Source: a virus
Direction: 5' to 3' (one strand)
Virus record (IMG/VR): IMGVR_UViG_3300007513_000025
Span: 1-64,000 of that record
Length of the DNA: 64,000 bases
Shown here: one piece after another, positions 52,682 through 60,358 of the stretch
Position numbering within the stretch: position 1 is the first letter of the stretch
How the letters are laid out: each line of letters starts with the position of its first letter
Translations under genes and position numbers: made by a program
The notes under the pieces: model-generated
Databases searched by the model: none
What the model was told of the DNA's origin: nothing
What the model saw: the letters and a program-made list of their open reading frames with translations, nothing else

Positions 52682-53187
52682 GAGCAAGAGATTTTTTAAA
52701 AGAGGAAAGTGGTATTCGCTGGAAACCGTTTGATGATAAGGGCAGAGCTTGGGCAGTATCACCTGATTCATGGGAATCAGGAGCCGCTCAAAAAATAAAC
52801 AATTTTTTATTTGATAAATGGCTTGCTTTAAAACAGACTCTTGGTATGGAAGTAACTCCAGAAGAACTAGAAGATTGGCAACATAGGCATTATAAAGCAA
52901 TACCCCAAGTTATTATTGATGATAATGGCGACCCTCAATGGAATCCTGAATGGACTGGGGATGATGGTGAAACAGCACAAGAAGCCGCGTTGCGGCACTG
53001 GACTGCCCAAGAAAAAAAACGAAAAGAACATTTAGATAGTTTAGTTCAATCAGATGATAATGATGAACAAAATTACGTTACCCCAACTCCTAGAGTAGGC
53101 AACAGACCTAGTAGATCATCTGATCGTACAGTAGATCGGTCTAAAGGACGAACATCACGATTTAGTACTAATGGTAAAAAAGAATGA
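52678..53187 (+). CDS. Tagged virion-type protein (169 aa)
   Basis: Starts MRARDFLKEESGIRW, a tag-like N-terminus with L-K-E. ATGA overlap with the previous gene. The middle is Trp-rich and acidic (DDKGRAWAVSPDSWESGAAQ, WNPEWTGDDGET) and the end is basic and Ser-rich (RPSRSSDRTVDRSKGRTSRFS). No known family. Basic tail plus tag suggests a packaged DNA-contacting protein (inference). Confidence 0.58.
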   Translation: MRARDFLKEESGIRWKPFDDKGRAWAVSPDSWESGAAQKINNFLFDKWLALKQTLGMEVTPEELEDWQHRHYKAIPQVIIDDNGDPQWNPEWTGDDGETAQEAALRHWTAQEKKRKEHLDSLVQSDDNDEQNYVTPTPRVGNRPSRSSDRTVDRSKGRTSRFSTNGKKE

Positions 53188-54449
53188 AACTATTTGAAGT
53201 CCAAGGCGAAAGTAAATGGATGATTGTTGAAGATACTGGCGGTAAAAATACTCATATGACTCATATAGAGGATTTAGTATTTTATCAAGGTTATCAAGGT
53301 GTAAAGAAAGCAATAAATCATCTTGCACAAACAGCAGAAATGTTATCAGGAACAAGCGAAGCGGGCAGAATATCTGTAAAATGGGATGGTAAGCCTGCTG
53401 TAATTGCTGGTAATGATCCTAAAGATGGTAAGTTTTTTGTAGGAACAAAAAGTGTATTTAATGCTACTCCATTATTAAACAAAACCCCGGCAGATATTAG
53501 AAAAAATCATGGTAAAATACCAGGTTTAGCACATAAATTAAATATAGCATTGAAACATTTGCGTAAACTTAATTTTGACGGTATATTGCAAGGCGATATT
53601 ATGTTTACTAAAGGTGATTTAACAACCGAAGATATAGATGGTGAGTCATATGTTGTTTTTAAACCAAATGAGATAGCATATGCTGTTCCAGCGGACAGTG
53701 ACTTAGCAAAAGAATTACTTGCGGCTGAGATTGGTGTTGTATGGCACACATTATATAGTGGTGGCCCTGAAATGTCAGATCTTACAGCATCATTTGGTGC
53801 GTCCGCCCCTGTAGGAAATAAAAATGTATGGTCACAAGATGCTGATTATAGAGATTTAACTGGTCGTGCTACAATGACTGGACGTGAAACAGCACAAGTA
53901 GCAAATGGACTTGATAAATTACAAGTAATTTTACAAAAAATAAATGCAAATAGATTTAATGCGTTAATGAGAAATGAAGAGTTTAGAGAGCATATTGAAC
54001 CATTTGTTAATAGTAAAATTAGAGCAGACCTACCACAAGTTGGAAATGCTAATGCTTTTTTGAAAGAGTTTATTGATTATTATGATAGTAAAAAGCAAGC
54101 AGAAATAGATAAACTTAAAGACGGTGGTGTTTCTGACAAAACACAATCTGGATGGAGTCCGGCTGCCGAAGCACGGATTGCTAAAATAAACGCAACCAGA
54201 GAATTTATTGAAGATAATAGCAATACATTGTTGTCAATATTGGCAGTTTATAAACAAATTATACAAGTTAAGAATATTCTGCTTAAAAAACTTAATGAGA
54301 TAGAAGGCATACAAGCATTTTATAAAACAGATAATGGTTATGAAGTTGCCGGCCCAGAAGGGTTTGTAGCAATAGATCATGTTGGCGGCGCCGTAAAATT
54401 AATTGATAGATTAGTATTTTCCCGACGTAACTTTTTAGCAGGTGGGTAA
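53184..54449 (+). CDS. DUF6267 family protein, ligase-like nucleotidyltransferase motif
   Basis: 421 aa. The pattern KNTHMTHIEDLVFYQGYQGV, SVKWDGKPAVIAGNDPKDGKFFVGTKSVFN, DGILQGDIMF and GVVWHTLYSGG is what I know as DUF6267 in marine phages. KWDG (66-69) resembles the nucleotidyl-Lys motif KxDG of DNA/RNA ligases, and DGILQGDIMF a later active-site strand, suggesting nucleotidyl transfer; not proven. The start MKLFEVQGE is tag-like (L-F-E), and family members I recall start in a similar MKxFREYIEE way. ATGA overlap with the previous gene. Confidence 0.7.
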   Translation: MKLFEVQGESKWMIVEDTGGKNTHMTHIEDLVFYQGYQGVKKAINHLAQTAEMLSGTSEAGRISVKWDGKPAVIAGNDPKDGKFFVGTKSVFNATPLLNKTPADIRKNHGKIPGLAHKLNIALKHLRKLNFDGILQGDIMFTKGDLTTEDIDGESYVVFKPNEIAYAVPADSDLAKELLAAEIGVVWHTLYSGGPEMSDLTASFGASAPVGNKNVWSQDADYRDLTGRATMTGRETAQVANGLDKLQVILQKINANRFNALMRNEEFREHIEPFVNSKIRADLPQVGNANAFLKEFIDYYDSKKQAEIDKLKDGGVSDKTQSGWSPAAEARIAKINATREFIEDNSNTLLSILAVYKQIIQVKNILLKKLNEIEGIQAFYKTDNGYEVAGPEGFVAIDHVGGAVKLIDRLVFSRRNFLAGG

Positions 54450-54452
54450 ATA
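54445..54452 (+). promoter_or_regulatory. Late box GGTAAATA, 5 nt before ATG 54458
   Basis: Contains the TAA stop (54447-54449) of the DUF6267 gene. Gap GTATT before the ATG. Leaderless class. Confidence 0.7.
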
Positions 54453-54457
54453 GTATT

Positions 54458-55186
54458 ATGGAATTTATTAAAAATATTTTTGAATCAAAAGCATTGCGTA
54501 ATTCTAAACAAATAAACATGTCTGCAGAAGAAGTAGCAGAATCGGTGTTTATGAATATTTTATCATTACAAGCAATGAGGAATGATCCTAATTCTATGAA
54601 ATTCGCCCAAGAATACGCAAAAAAGACATTAGCGTATCCAGGATTCGACAATATTCGTACTACTGGTACTGATTTGCATAATTGGGTTGCTATACTTAAC
54701 CAACCAGAGCGTTATGCGGATAAAATTGGACCAATGGGACGAGCGAGTATGCCTACATTGCAATTTAAAAATTATTTACGACAAGTTGCAAGTGGTAAAG
54801 TAAATCCAAACTTTGATAAACAATTTTTGATGACTCTTGAAAGAAATTTAGGTATTCGCAATTCTCAATATAGTGCAACACGAAGATTATTGAGTGATTG
54901 GAATAGATTATATGGTAGTGAACGTAAACTTGGCGCAACTCGTTTATTACAAGCAATGAAAGCAAAGTCTGCTCGTAGTGATTTGCGTAGTCCATATGAA
55001 TCATTTGTTCGTAAGGGTGGTTATGAGATTAAGGGTGTTGATAATCCTGAAAAAGTTCGTGCAGGTGGTGGTGCCTGGGGTGCTTTGGCTGCGTTTGGTG
55101 CTGGTGCCCTTATTGGTAAAGGCATTGCTCGAAAAATTACAGGCGGTCCTTTAAAAGGACACGCTGATGATTACGAAAAATATTAA
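54458..55186 (+). CDS. Tagged virion-type protein with small hydrophobic tail region
   Basis: 242 aa. Start MEFIKNIFESKALRN (I-F-E site), helical body (AEEVAESVFMNILSLQAMRNDP, PTLQFKNYLRQVASGKVNP), basic middle, and a Gly/Ala-rich hydrophobic segment near residues 205-222 (GAWGALAAFGAGALIGKGIA) that could contact a membrane. No known family. It has its own leaderless-type late box. Confidence 0.58.
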   Translation: MEFIKNIFESKALRNSKQINMSAEEVAESVFMNILSLQAMRNDPNSMKFAQEYAKKTLAYPGFDNIRTTGTDLHNWVAILNQPERYADKIGPMGRASMPTLQFKNYLRQVASGKVNPNFDKQFLMTLERNLGIRNSQYSATRRLLSDWNRLYGSERKLGATRLLQAMKAKSARSDLRSPYESFVRKGGYEIKGVDNPEKVRAGGGAWGALAAFGAGALIGKGIARKITGGPLKGHADDYEKY

Positions 55187-55213
55187 TATTAGCCAATAAT
55201 TTCTTATTTTTGG

Positions 55214-55221
55214 GATAAATA
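55214..55221 (+). promoter_or_regulatory. Late box GATAAATA for 55273
   Basis: 51 nt before the ATG. The leader contains a stem-loop and an AAAGGAGA ribosome site. Confidence 0.65.
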
Positions 55222-55230
55222 ATATTAACG

Positions 55231-55248
55231 GTGTAAATTAGTTTACAC
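55231..55248 (+). other. Stem-loop in the leader of 55273
   Basis: GTGTAAA (55231-55237) pairs with TTTACAC (55242-55248) close to the predicted +1. Parallel to the gp18 leader; probably stabilises an abundant mRNA. Confidence 0.55.
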
Positions 55249-55272
55249 ACTACAAGATAAAGGAGATTTAAA

Positions 55273-55566
55273 ATGGCGAGTTTAACAAACCCCGCAAAAG
55301 CCGGCGTAGTTTATGCAGGCAAAATGGTAACTTTGATCACACTATCAAAGACAAACATTACTCAAGCAGAACTTGATAAATGTTCTCAACACATACAGAC
55401 AACAGCAACTATTGTAGGTATTGGTGATGACACAGCAGGCGGTTTTAATACAGCTGAAACAGATGTTGTTCACGTACTAGTAGAAGGCCCAGTCCCAGCA
55501 GTAGGTGCTAACTATGGTGGCGCAACAGGTGTAACAGCGGCAGCTGTAGCATGTTTCTTTGAATAA
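55273..55566 (+). CDS. Small, probably abundant virion protein (97 aa)
   Basis: Late box, leader stem-loop, strong AAGGAG site and a classic terminator frame this single gene, all marks of high expression. The protein is Ala/Thr/Val-rich and beta-like (KAGVVYAGKMVTLITLSKTNITQAEL..., DVVHVLVEGPVPAVGANYGG). No family recognised; head decoration or another high-copy capsid component is a reasonable guess. Codons are richer in G/C than in the neighbours. Confidence 0.6.
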   Translation: MASLTNPAKAGVVYAGKMVTLITLSKTNITQAELDKCSQHIQTTATIVGIGDDTAGGFNTAETDVVHVLVEGPVPAVGANYGGATGVTAAAVACFFE

Positions 55567-55624
55567 GATACTAGCGTAAAATCACCCAGTTTTTAGAAAT
55601 TTCTAAAGACTAGTAGATTTAAAG

Positions 55625-55653
55625 AGCGGAGCATAAATGCTCCGCTTTTTTTT
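55625..55653 (+). terminator. Strong rho-independent terminator
   Basis: AGCGGAGCAT (55625-55634) pairs with ATGCTCCGCT (55637-55646), followed by a T-run to 55653. Closes the 55273 transcription unit. Confidence 0.92.
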
Positions 55654-55659
55654 GCCTAC

Positions 55660-55667
55660 ACTAAATA
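55660..55667 (+). promoter_or_regulatory. Late box ACTAAATA before 55694
   Basis: 26 nt before the ATG, directly after the terminator. Confidence 0.55.
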
Positions 55668-55693
55668 TTATAATAGCATATTATAGGTAAGTT

Positions 55694-56251
55694 ATGGCAA
55701 AAGAAAGAGCACATGGTATTGCTGGCGAAGGCAAGTTTGGAAGTGGCGTTGGTGAGTTTATTACTGTATATACCCTAGTAGATATTACACAAACAGGCGT
55801 GGTGTCACCTTACAGAGCAGACATTTCTGCATTTATTGATGATGCAAAACAAGTAGTCAATAATGAACAGTCTTGGAATAAAAGTAGAAACCAACAAAGC
55901 AATTGTGAAACATTTATACAAACTATTAGTTTACGTGGAAACCCTATGTATATTGAACTTCCACGGAAATATACAGTAGATGATATTAAGCAATTAAATT
56001 TTGGTTCCTCATATAAAGGAAAACATATATTTTGGTCTACTTCTTTTAGTGTAGAGCAAGTTGGACTTTATACCGAGCGTGGACAAGAAGATCAACTATT
56101 ATCAGGCCTGATAAATGATTTCACTAATGTTCCTGTAATTGCTAATTTAACAGAATCAATTAAACTAAAAACCCCCATTTGGGATGCTAGTAATCCTCGT
56201 AATAAAAATATATATTTTGTTTTAAACGAAAAAATACCTTTTAATCTATAA
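55694..56251 (+). CDS. Virion-type protein of unknown function (185 aa)
   Basis: Starts AKERAHGIAGEGKFGSGVGEFITVYTLVDIT; the middle has NNEQSWNKSRNQQSNCETFIQTISLRGNPMYIELP and HIFWSTSFSVEQVGLYTE, all beta-rich. No motif recognised and no tag at the N-terminus. The late promoter and position among late genes suggest a structural role. Confidence 0.6.
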   Translation: MAKERAHGIAGEGKFGSGVGEFITVYTLVDITQTGVVSPYRADISAFIDDAKQVVNNEQSWNKSRNQQSNCETFIQTISLRGNPMYIELPRKYTVDDIKQLNFGSSYKGKHIFWSTSFSVEQVGLYTERGQEDQLLSGLINDFTNVPVIANLTESIKLKTPIWDASNPRNKNIYFVLNEKIPFNL

Positions 56252-56380
56252 CCCACCCTTCATAAATACTCGTACTAGGCAGAGACTTAGGCTCATTTTA
56301 GGCGAAATGATAGGCATTTGTAAAGGCACAAATTAAAGGGCGGGCGGTAGGCATTTTTTGTATGACATTAAAGGATTATT
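56252..56380. other. 129-bp gap with late box and no ORF
   Basis: CATAAATA at 56261-56268 is a late box 112 nt before the ATG at 56381. The segment between contains several TAGGC-type repeats (GGCAG, TTAGGCTC, TTAGGCGA, TAGGCATTT, TAGGCATTTT) and an AAAGGA ribosome site near its end. Either a long structured leader or a short RNA. Confidence 0.45.
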
Positions 56381-56629
56381 ATGCCATCAGAGATTGAAAA
56401 ACAGAGCCTCGAGGCACACGTAGAAATCTGCAGTGAACGCTACGGTTACTTGGAGGAGAATATGGAACGAATTGAAAGTCGTTTAACGGTCATTGAACAG
56501 CAACTCGATGAAATTAGACATAATCTACTAGTCAACGAAAAAAATAAGTATAAATCTATGTACATTTTAAGTGGTTCCATCATTACTGCTCTATTTTCAG
56601 CAGTCATCTATCTATTAACTATAGCATAA
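56381..56629 (+). CDS. Coiled-coil protein with C-terminal membrane segment (holin-like candidate)
   Basis: 82 aa. Residues 1-50 form a coiled coil (CSERYGYLEENMERIESRLTVIEQQLDEIRHNLLVN); residues ~60-82 are a single hydrophobic helix (MYILSGSIITALFSAVIYLLTIA). This XhlA-like layout is found in small phage membrane proteins linked to lysis. A lytic transglycosylase is encoded three genes downstream. Holin function is a hypothesis; the layout itself is clear. Confidence 0.55.
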   Translation: MPSEIEKQSLEAHVEICSERYGYLEENMERIESRLTVIEQQLDEIRHNLLVNEKNKYKSMYILSGSIITALFSAVIYLLTIA

Positions 56630-56632
56630 ATC

Positions 56633-56640
56633 AATAAATA
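56633..56640 (+). promoter_or_regulatory. Late box AATAAATA, 8 nt before ATG 56649
   Basis: Slightly wider spacing than the 5-nt class; no ribosome site. Confidence 0.6.
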
Positions 56641-56648
56641 CATATACA

Positions 56649-56924
56649 ATGTATTTGGAAGAACTCTTTGAAGTAAAAATGGCTTGGCATAGGGCGGGTA
56701 AAAAACTCGTTCGTAAGTACCGGTGTACTTCTGGCCGACGTAAAGGAAGGATTGTTGCGAAGCCAGCACAGTGTTTTGCGGCACCAGATATTAAAAAGCG
56801 TTTTAAATTAAAAATGCTTAAAGCAAAGATTGGTGCAAAAATTGCTCGAAAATCAAAGAGAACAAAAAGAACTAATCCAGCAAGTATAATGAAACAAAAA
56901 TTAAATAAGGCTGGCAAACGATGA
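56649..56924 (+). CDS. Very basic tagged protein (91 aa)
   Basis: Start MYLEELFEVKM (L-F-E site), then Lys/Arg-dense sequence (KKLVRKYRCTSGRRKGRIVAKPAQCFAAPDIKKRFKLKMLKAKIGAKIARKSKRTKRT). A histone-like charge behind a cleavable tag suits a DNA-binding internal head protein, comparable in concept to T4 IP proteins. The two cysteines could bind metal. 4-nt overlap with the next gene. Confidence 0.62.
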   Translation: MYLEELFEVKMAWHRAGKKLVRKYRCTSGRRKGRIVAKPAQCFAAPDIKKRFKLKMLKAKIGAKIARKSKRTKRTNPASIMKQKLNKAGKR

Positions 56925-57439
56925 AATTAGCAGAATTATTTGAAGCACCATTAAGTATTAAAGGCGTATCAGGACATGATATTGAATTGCATGGTCAACC
57001 TGGTGTTGATACTTCTGTTGATTTAGATAGTACTGGGCGTGATATGCGTATTGATCCAGATACTGGTGAAATGACAACTGAACCTTCCGAAGCAGATGAA
57101 GCAAAATTAGCATTAGGTTTAATAGGACAAATTGGTAATCCTATATCTATACGTGAGCAACCATGGCCGGCAAATCCTACAATATATATTATAACACCTG
57201 ATGAACAATTATTACAATTAGGGATAGCACAATCGCAAGCTAATTTAATAAGAAGTGGCCGGTTATATGTTTCAGATCCAAATAATATAGCAAAACGTCC
57301 TAAAATAATAAGTTGGAAAGATTATTTTGTGACTATGAGTCCTAATGGCATTGCACTTGAAATAGAGCGTAGTCCAGCAGAGCAGGCACAACTTGTAAGA
57401 AAAATGAAACGGCAAGGGATTCCACTGGACATACGATGA
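56921..57439 (+). CDS. Tagged virion-type protein (172 aa)
   Basis: Start MKLAELFEAPLSIKG (L-F-E followed by Ala, as in T4-type tags). Acidic N-terminal half (DLDSTGRDMRIDPDTGEM), then an ordered region with PTIYIITPDEQLLQLGIAQSQANLIRSGRLYVSDP. No known family. 4-nt overlaps at both ends couple it to the basic protein before and the transglycosylase after. Confidence 0.58.
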   Translation: MKLAELFEAPLSIKGVSGHDIELHGQPGVDTSVDLDSTGRDMRIDPDTGEMTTEPSEADEAKLALGLIGQIGNPISIREQPWPANPTIYIITPDEQLLQLGIAQSQANLIRSGRLYVSDPNNIAKRPKIISWKDYFVTMSPNGIALEIERSPAEQAQLVRKMKRQGIPLDIR

Positions 57440-58272
57440 GATTTGCACAAGTAGCAGGTTTAACAGCATTAGTTTATATTAGTCTTGTGGAAAGTGAGTT
57501 TTTACTTTCTTATTCCAATGAGCCGATATACAAAAAAGATTTAACAGAACGAGAAGTTCATACTGCTAATGGGTTGGTTAATAAGTCTGTATTTAAGCGT
57601 GTTAAAAGAGAAGGTGAAATTGCTTTTGTTCGTAATACCCAAATAAATGAATCTAATATAAAAGTTAGAATGCCTTTAACTGAATCTTCAGAAATTCCTA
57701 GGTCATATAAAATATATAAAGAACGCATTGCTAAAATTGCAAAAGAACTTGGTATTCCATATGCGAGATTAGCTGCTCATTTACATCAAGAATCAAGTTT
57801 TAATCATACAGATGATAAAACTGGAAAAACACTTACAGGTGATAAAGGTACTGCAATTGGTATAGGACAAATTAGAGAATTAGCAAGAAAAGATGTAGAA
57901 AAGTATCTTGGTCGAAAAGTAGATTTACATGATCCTGAAGATAATATAAGAGTTGCTGGAGTATATTGGAAATTACAAAAAGAAAAATATGGTGCAAAAA
58001 CAGATGATCAAGCATCACGAATGTATAATGCTGGTCCAACTCCTAAAGGAGATGCTGGATTACAATATCAACAAGATATCATTGATAAAATGGAGTTATA
58101 CAAACAAAAACAAGACTATGCTACACCAATACCAAAACAAAAAACACAAGGTGTAGACGCACCTGAACCTCGGCGAGATGAGCCAGTGGCACAAGTATCT
58201 AAACCTAAATATGGCACAGTAGAGTGGTATAAAAAATACGGTACCGATCCAAATCCAGCCTTTGATGCTTAA
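57436..58272 (+). CDS. Lytic transglycosylase (SLT-type)
   Basis: 278 aa. N-terminal hydrophobic segment (residues 4-18). SLT domain at ~100-205: catalytic Glu in HLHQESSF (E119), GIGQI (142-146), and RMYNAGP (195-201). These enzymes cleave peptidoglycan without water, acting at DNA entry or lysis. The unusual Pro-rich C-terminus holds VEWYKKYGTDPNPAFD. It is coupled to tagged virion proteins (ATGA overlap), favouring a virion enzyme; LVE at 18-20 could be a protease site. Confidence 0.85.
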   Translation: MRFAQVAGLTALVYISLVESEFLLSYSNEPIYKKDLTEREVHTANGLVNKSVFKRVKREGEIAFVRNTQINESNIKVRMPLTESSEIPRSYKIYKERIAKIAKELGIPYARLAAHLHQESSFNHTDDKTGKTLTGDKGTAIGIGQIRELARKDVEKYLGRKVDLHDPEDNIRVAGVYWKLQKEKYGAKTDDQASRMYNAGPTPKGDAGLQYQQDIIDKMELYKQKQDYATPIPKQKTQGVDAPEPRRDEPVAQVSKPKYGTVEWYKKYGTDPNPAFDA

Positions 58273-58301
58273 TCAGTAATTAATCTAATTATTAAATTAT
58301 A

Positions 58302-58309
58302 ATTAAATA
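58302..58309 (+). promoter_or_regulatory. Late box ATTAAATA, 5 nt before ATG 58315
   Basis: Gap ATACT. No ribosome site. Leaderless class. Confidence 0.7.
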
Positions 58310-58314
58310 ATACT

Positions 58315-58797
58315 ATGCAACAGCAATCAAAGAAAAAAATTGATAAAAAATTCGTTGATGTATACGATTCTTTAATTGATAAGTTAAAGAAAGAGAAGCG
58401 TCTTCATTATTTAAAAGTTAAAAAAATAAACAAAGGTATTAAAGTAGGTGATATTCGTATACAAAAAAACAAGTCTGGCTATATTTTAAAGAAAGGGTTT
58501 AATCGTGGATTTTCTATAATAGAGAAAGATATTGTACACAAAAAATCAGCAATTATGCTGTCAATTTTTTATAATAATCAAAATAGTGTGTTGTATAAAG
58601 AAGTGAAAGAATTGGATGAGCAGTTTTCAATAAACATTGAAAAATTAAAATTTGCAAAGGAAAGAATGAGGCAATATGCAGATGAAGGAGATTGGTTCAA
58701 AGTCAATTTGTTTGAAGATAGACTGAAAACATACATGTATAAGGCTAGATATGCTCTAAAACAATTAAACACGATGTATTTTAATCATGTTTTTTAA
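58315..58797 (+). CDS. Helical basic protein of unknown function (160 aa)
   Basis: Lys-rich (QQQSKKKIDKKFVDVYDSLIDKLKKEKRLHYLKVKKINKG) with predicted long helices (LYKEVKELDEQFSINIEKLKFAKERMRQYADEGDWFKV). No family recognised. Leaderless-type late expression. The last helices could form a coiled coil for assembly; the basic part could bind DNA. Confidence 0.6.
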   Translation: MQQQSKKKIDKKFVDVYDSLIDKLKKEKRLHYLKVKKINKGIKVGDIRIQKNKSGYILKKGFNRGFSIIEKDIVHKKSAIMLSIFYNNQNSVLYKEVKELDEQFSINIEKLKFAKERMRQYADEGDWFKVNLFEDRLKTYMYKARYALKQLNTMYFNHVF

Positions 58798-58803
58798 TAA
58801 ATA
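58796..58803 (+). promoter_or_regulatory. Late box AATAAATA before 58840
   Basis: Overlaps the stop (58795-58797). 36 nt before the ATG. Confidence 0.6.
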
Positions 58804-58839
58804 CATATAACTTATTTTACAATATTTGGATACACAACT

Positions 58840-59970
58840 ATGAATTTAACTGATATTAAACCAACGCAAACAGCGAACCAATTTGCAAATAGTATGCAAA
58901 ATACGTTTGGTGTGAAAGTAGATATTAGTAAACTAGACTTAGATAAGTCAGCACAACTACTACTTTCTGTTAACGAAGAAATACAGAAGCAACGTTTATC
59001 AGAAGATAGACACAACTTACATAAAACAAAATCTTATTTGGCTAAAATTTTCATCAAAGAAAATTTAGAAAAGCACATTGCTGAACTTAAACTTAATGAA
59101 TTTAACAAAGAAAATACTGCCGCCGCAGATGCACAACCAATTCCAGGCCAAGGTGGTTCAAGCAAAGGTGGATTTGGCGCAGGTAAGAAAATAAAGCCGG
59201 CCGGTACTAAATGGGAAAAAGTAGCAGCTCAAGTTGACGAAAAAAATAAAAAGGTTGATGAAGAAAAACTTGATGAAGATAAAGGACATTTTGTTTTTGA
59301 TCCAAAAGGATTTGTAGCACTACGTAAATTAGTTGGCTCAGCAAATATGATGCGAGCTAAAAGGGCAATTGAAATGGCCCATGATGGTAAAGCAGTACCA
59401 GCAATGTTTGTAAAATCATTTCTTCCATTGATAGACATGCTAGATGATATTATGATGAGTGGAATGGCAAACGTTCAAATGCTTAATAATCTTACAAAAC
59501 GTGCAAGGAAACAGTTGGGTGTTGACGAAAGTAAAGAAGAAATATCAGATAGATTACGTGGCTTATATGAAAGTCAAGAAGACCAAGCAGAACTATTACT
59601 AGCATCAAAAGATGTTGTAGATAGAGTACAAAAAGCAGTTGATGATTTAAGTAAATTACGCAACGAAGATCTCCCACCATTGCTAGATGCAATGCGTGAT
59701 GAAGTTGGTGCAGAAATTAGTACAGCATATGCTAACATTGTTATTCCAACATTAGATGAACTAGTTGCAGCTAATGGCACAGCACGTGAAACACTTTCAC
59801 AAGCAAGCAGAATACTTACTGGTGAAGAGCAAGTACCACAAGCAATGGGTGTAGAAGCACCAGTTGAAGAAGTGCCTATGGATGCAGAACCAATGCCAGA
59901 AGAAGATTTTGAAACTGCTGATGTAGCAGCTGGTGCGGAAGAAGAAATAGGCAGAGCAGAGCGCGAGTAA
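58840..59970 (+). CDS. Large helical virion or scaffold-type protein (376 aa)
   Basis: Long helical stretches (VDISKLDLDKSAQLLLSVNEEIQKQRL; MLNNLTKRARKQLGVDESKEEISDRLRGLYESQEDQAELLLASKDVVDRVQKAVDDLSK), a Gly-rich linker (GQGGSSKGGFGAGKK) and an acidic end (PMPEEDFETADVAAGAEEE). No enzyme motif. Composition is like a prohead core or scaffold protein, but without homologous evidence. It is followed 1 nt later by a tagged protein. Confidence 0.58.
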   Translation: MNLTDIKPTQTANQFANSMQNTFGVKVDISKLDLDKSAQLLLSVNEEIQKQRLSEDRHNLHKTKSYLAKIFIKENLEKHIAELKLNEFNKENTAAADAQPIPGQGGSSKGGFGAGKKIKPAGTKWEKVAAQVDEKNKKVDEEKLDEDKGHFVFDPKGFVALRKLVGSANMMRAKRAIEMAHDGKAVPAMFVKSFLPLIDMLDDIMMSGMANVQMLNNLTKRARKQLGVDESKEEISDRLRGLYESQEDQAELLLASKDVVDRVQKAVDDLSKLRNEDLPPLLDAMRDEVGAEISTAYANIVIPTLDELVAANGTARETLSQASRILTGEEQVPQAMGVEAPVEEVPMDAEPMPEEDFETADVAAGAEEEIGRAERE

Positions 59971-59971
59971 C

Positions 59972-60358
59972 ATGCGAATTGTTGAGGTCATTAATAAAGT
60001 TACTGAAGATTCAGGAGCTAAAGAACAGCAGGATGCATTGCTTACTATTTTGGTTAATGAATTAAGTTCAGCTGAATCCTCAACAAATCCAAATGATGCA
60101 GTAGTGCCTTTTTCTGTATTGTCTGCAGAAGTGTATAATGTAACAGGTATACCTATGGATTATGAAGCATTTTTGCAATTAAAAGATATGGATCCAGGTG
60201 CATTTGAAAATTTAATTCGTGATCATAATGACCAAGAAATTGTACTTAATACCGATTCAGGAGAAGAAATAAGTTTTTCAGATCCAGAGAATATAGATGA
60301 GCCAAGTCAGAATACAGTAGATGACATGGCTAAACGAGCAATGAAAAAGAGAATTTAA
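59972..60358 (+). CDS. Tagged acidic protein (128 aa)
   Basis: Start MRIVEVINKVTEDS with I-V-E / V-T-E sites. Acidic body: QQDALLTILVNELSSAES, then FSVLSAEVYNVTGIPMDYEAFLQLKDMDPG and a final basic MAKRAMKKRI. The middle part looks folded. No known family. The next gene starts one base after the stop. Confidence 0.55.
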   Translation: MRIVEVINKVTEDSGAKEQQDALLTILVNELSSAESSTNPNDAVVPFSVLSAEVYNVTGIPMDYEAFLQLKDMDPGAFENLIRDHNDQEIVLNTDSGEEISFSDPENIDEPSQNTVDDMAKRAMKKRI

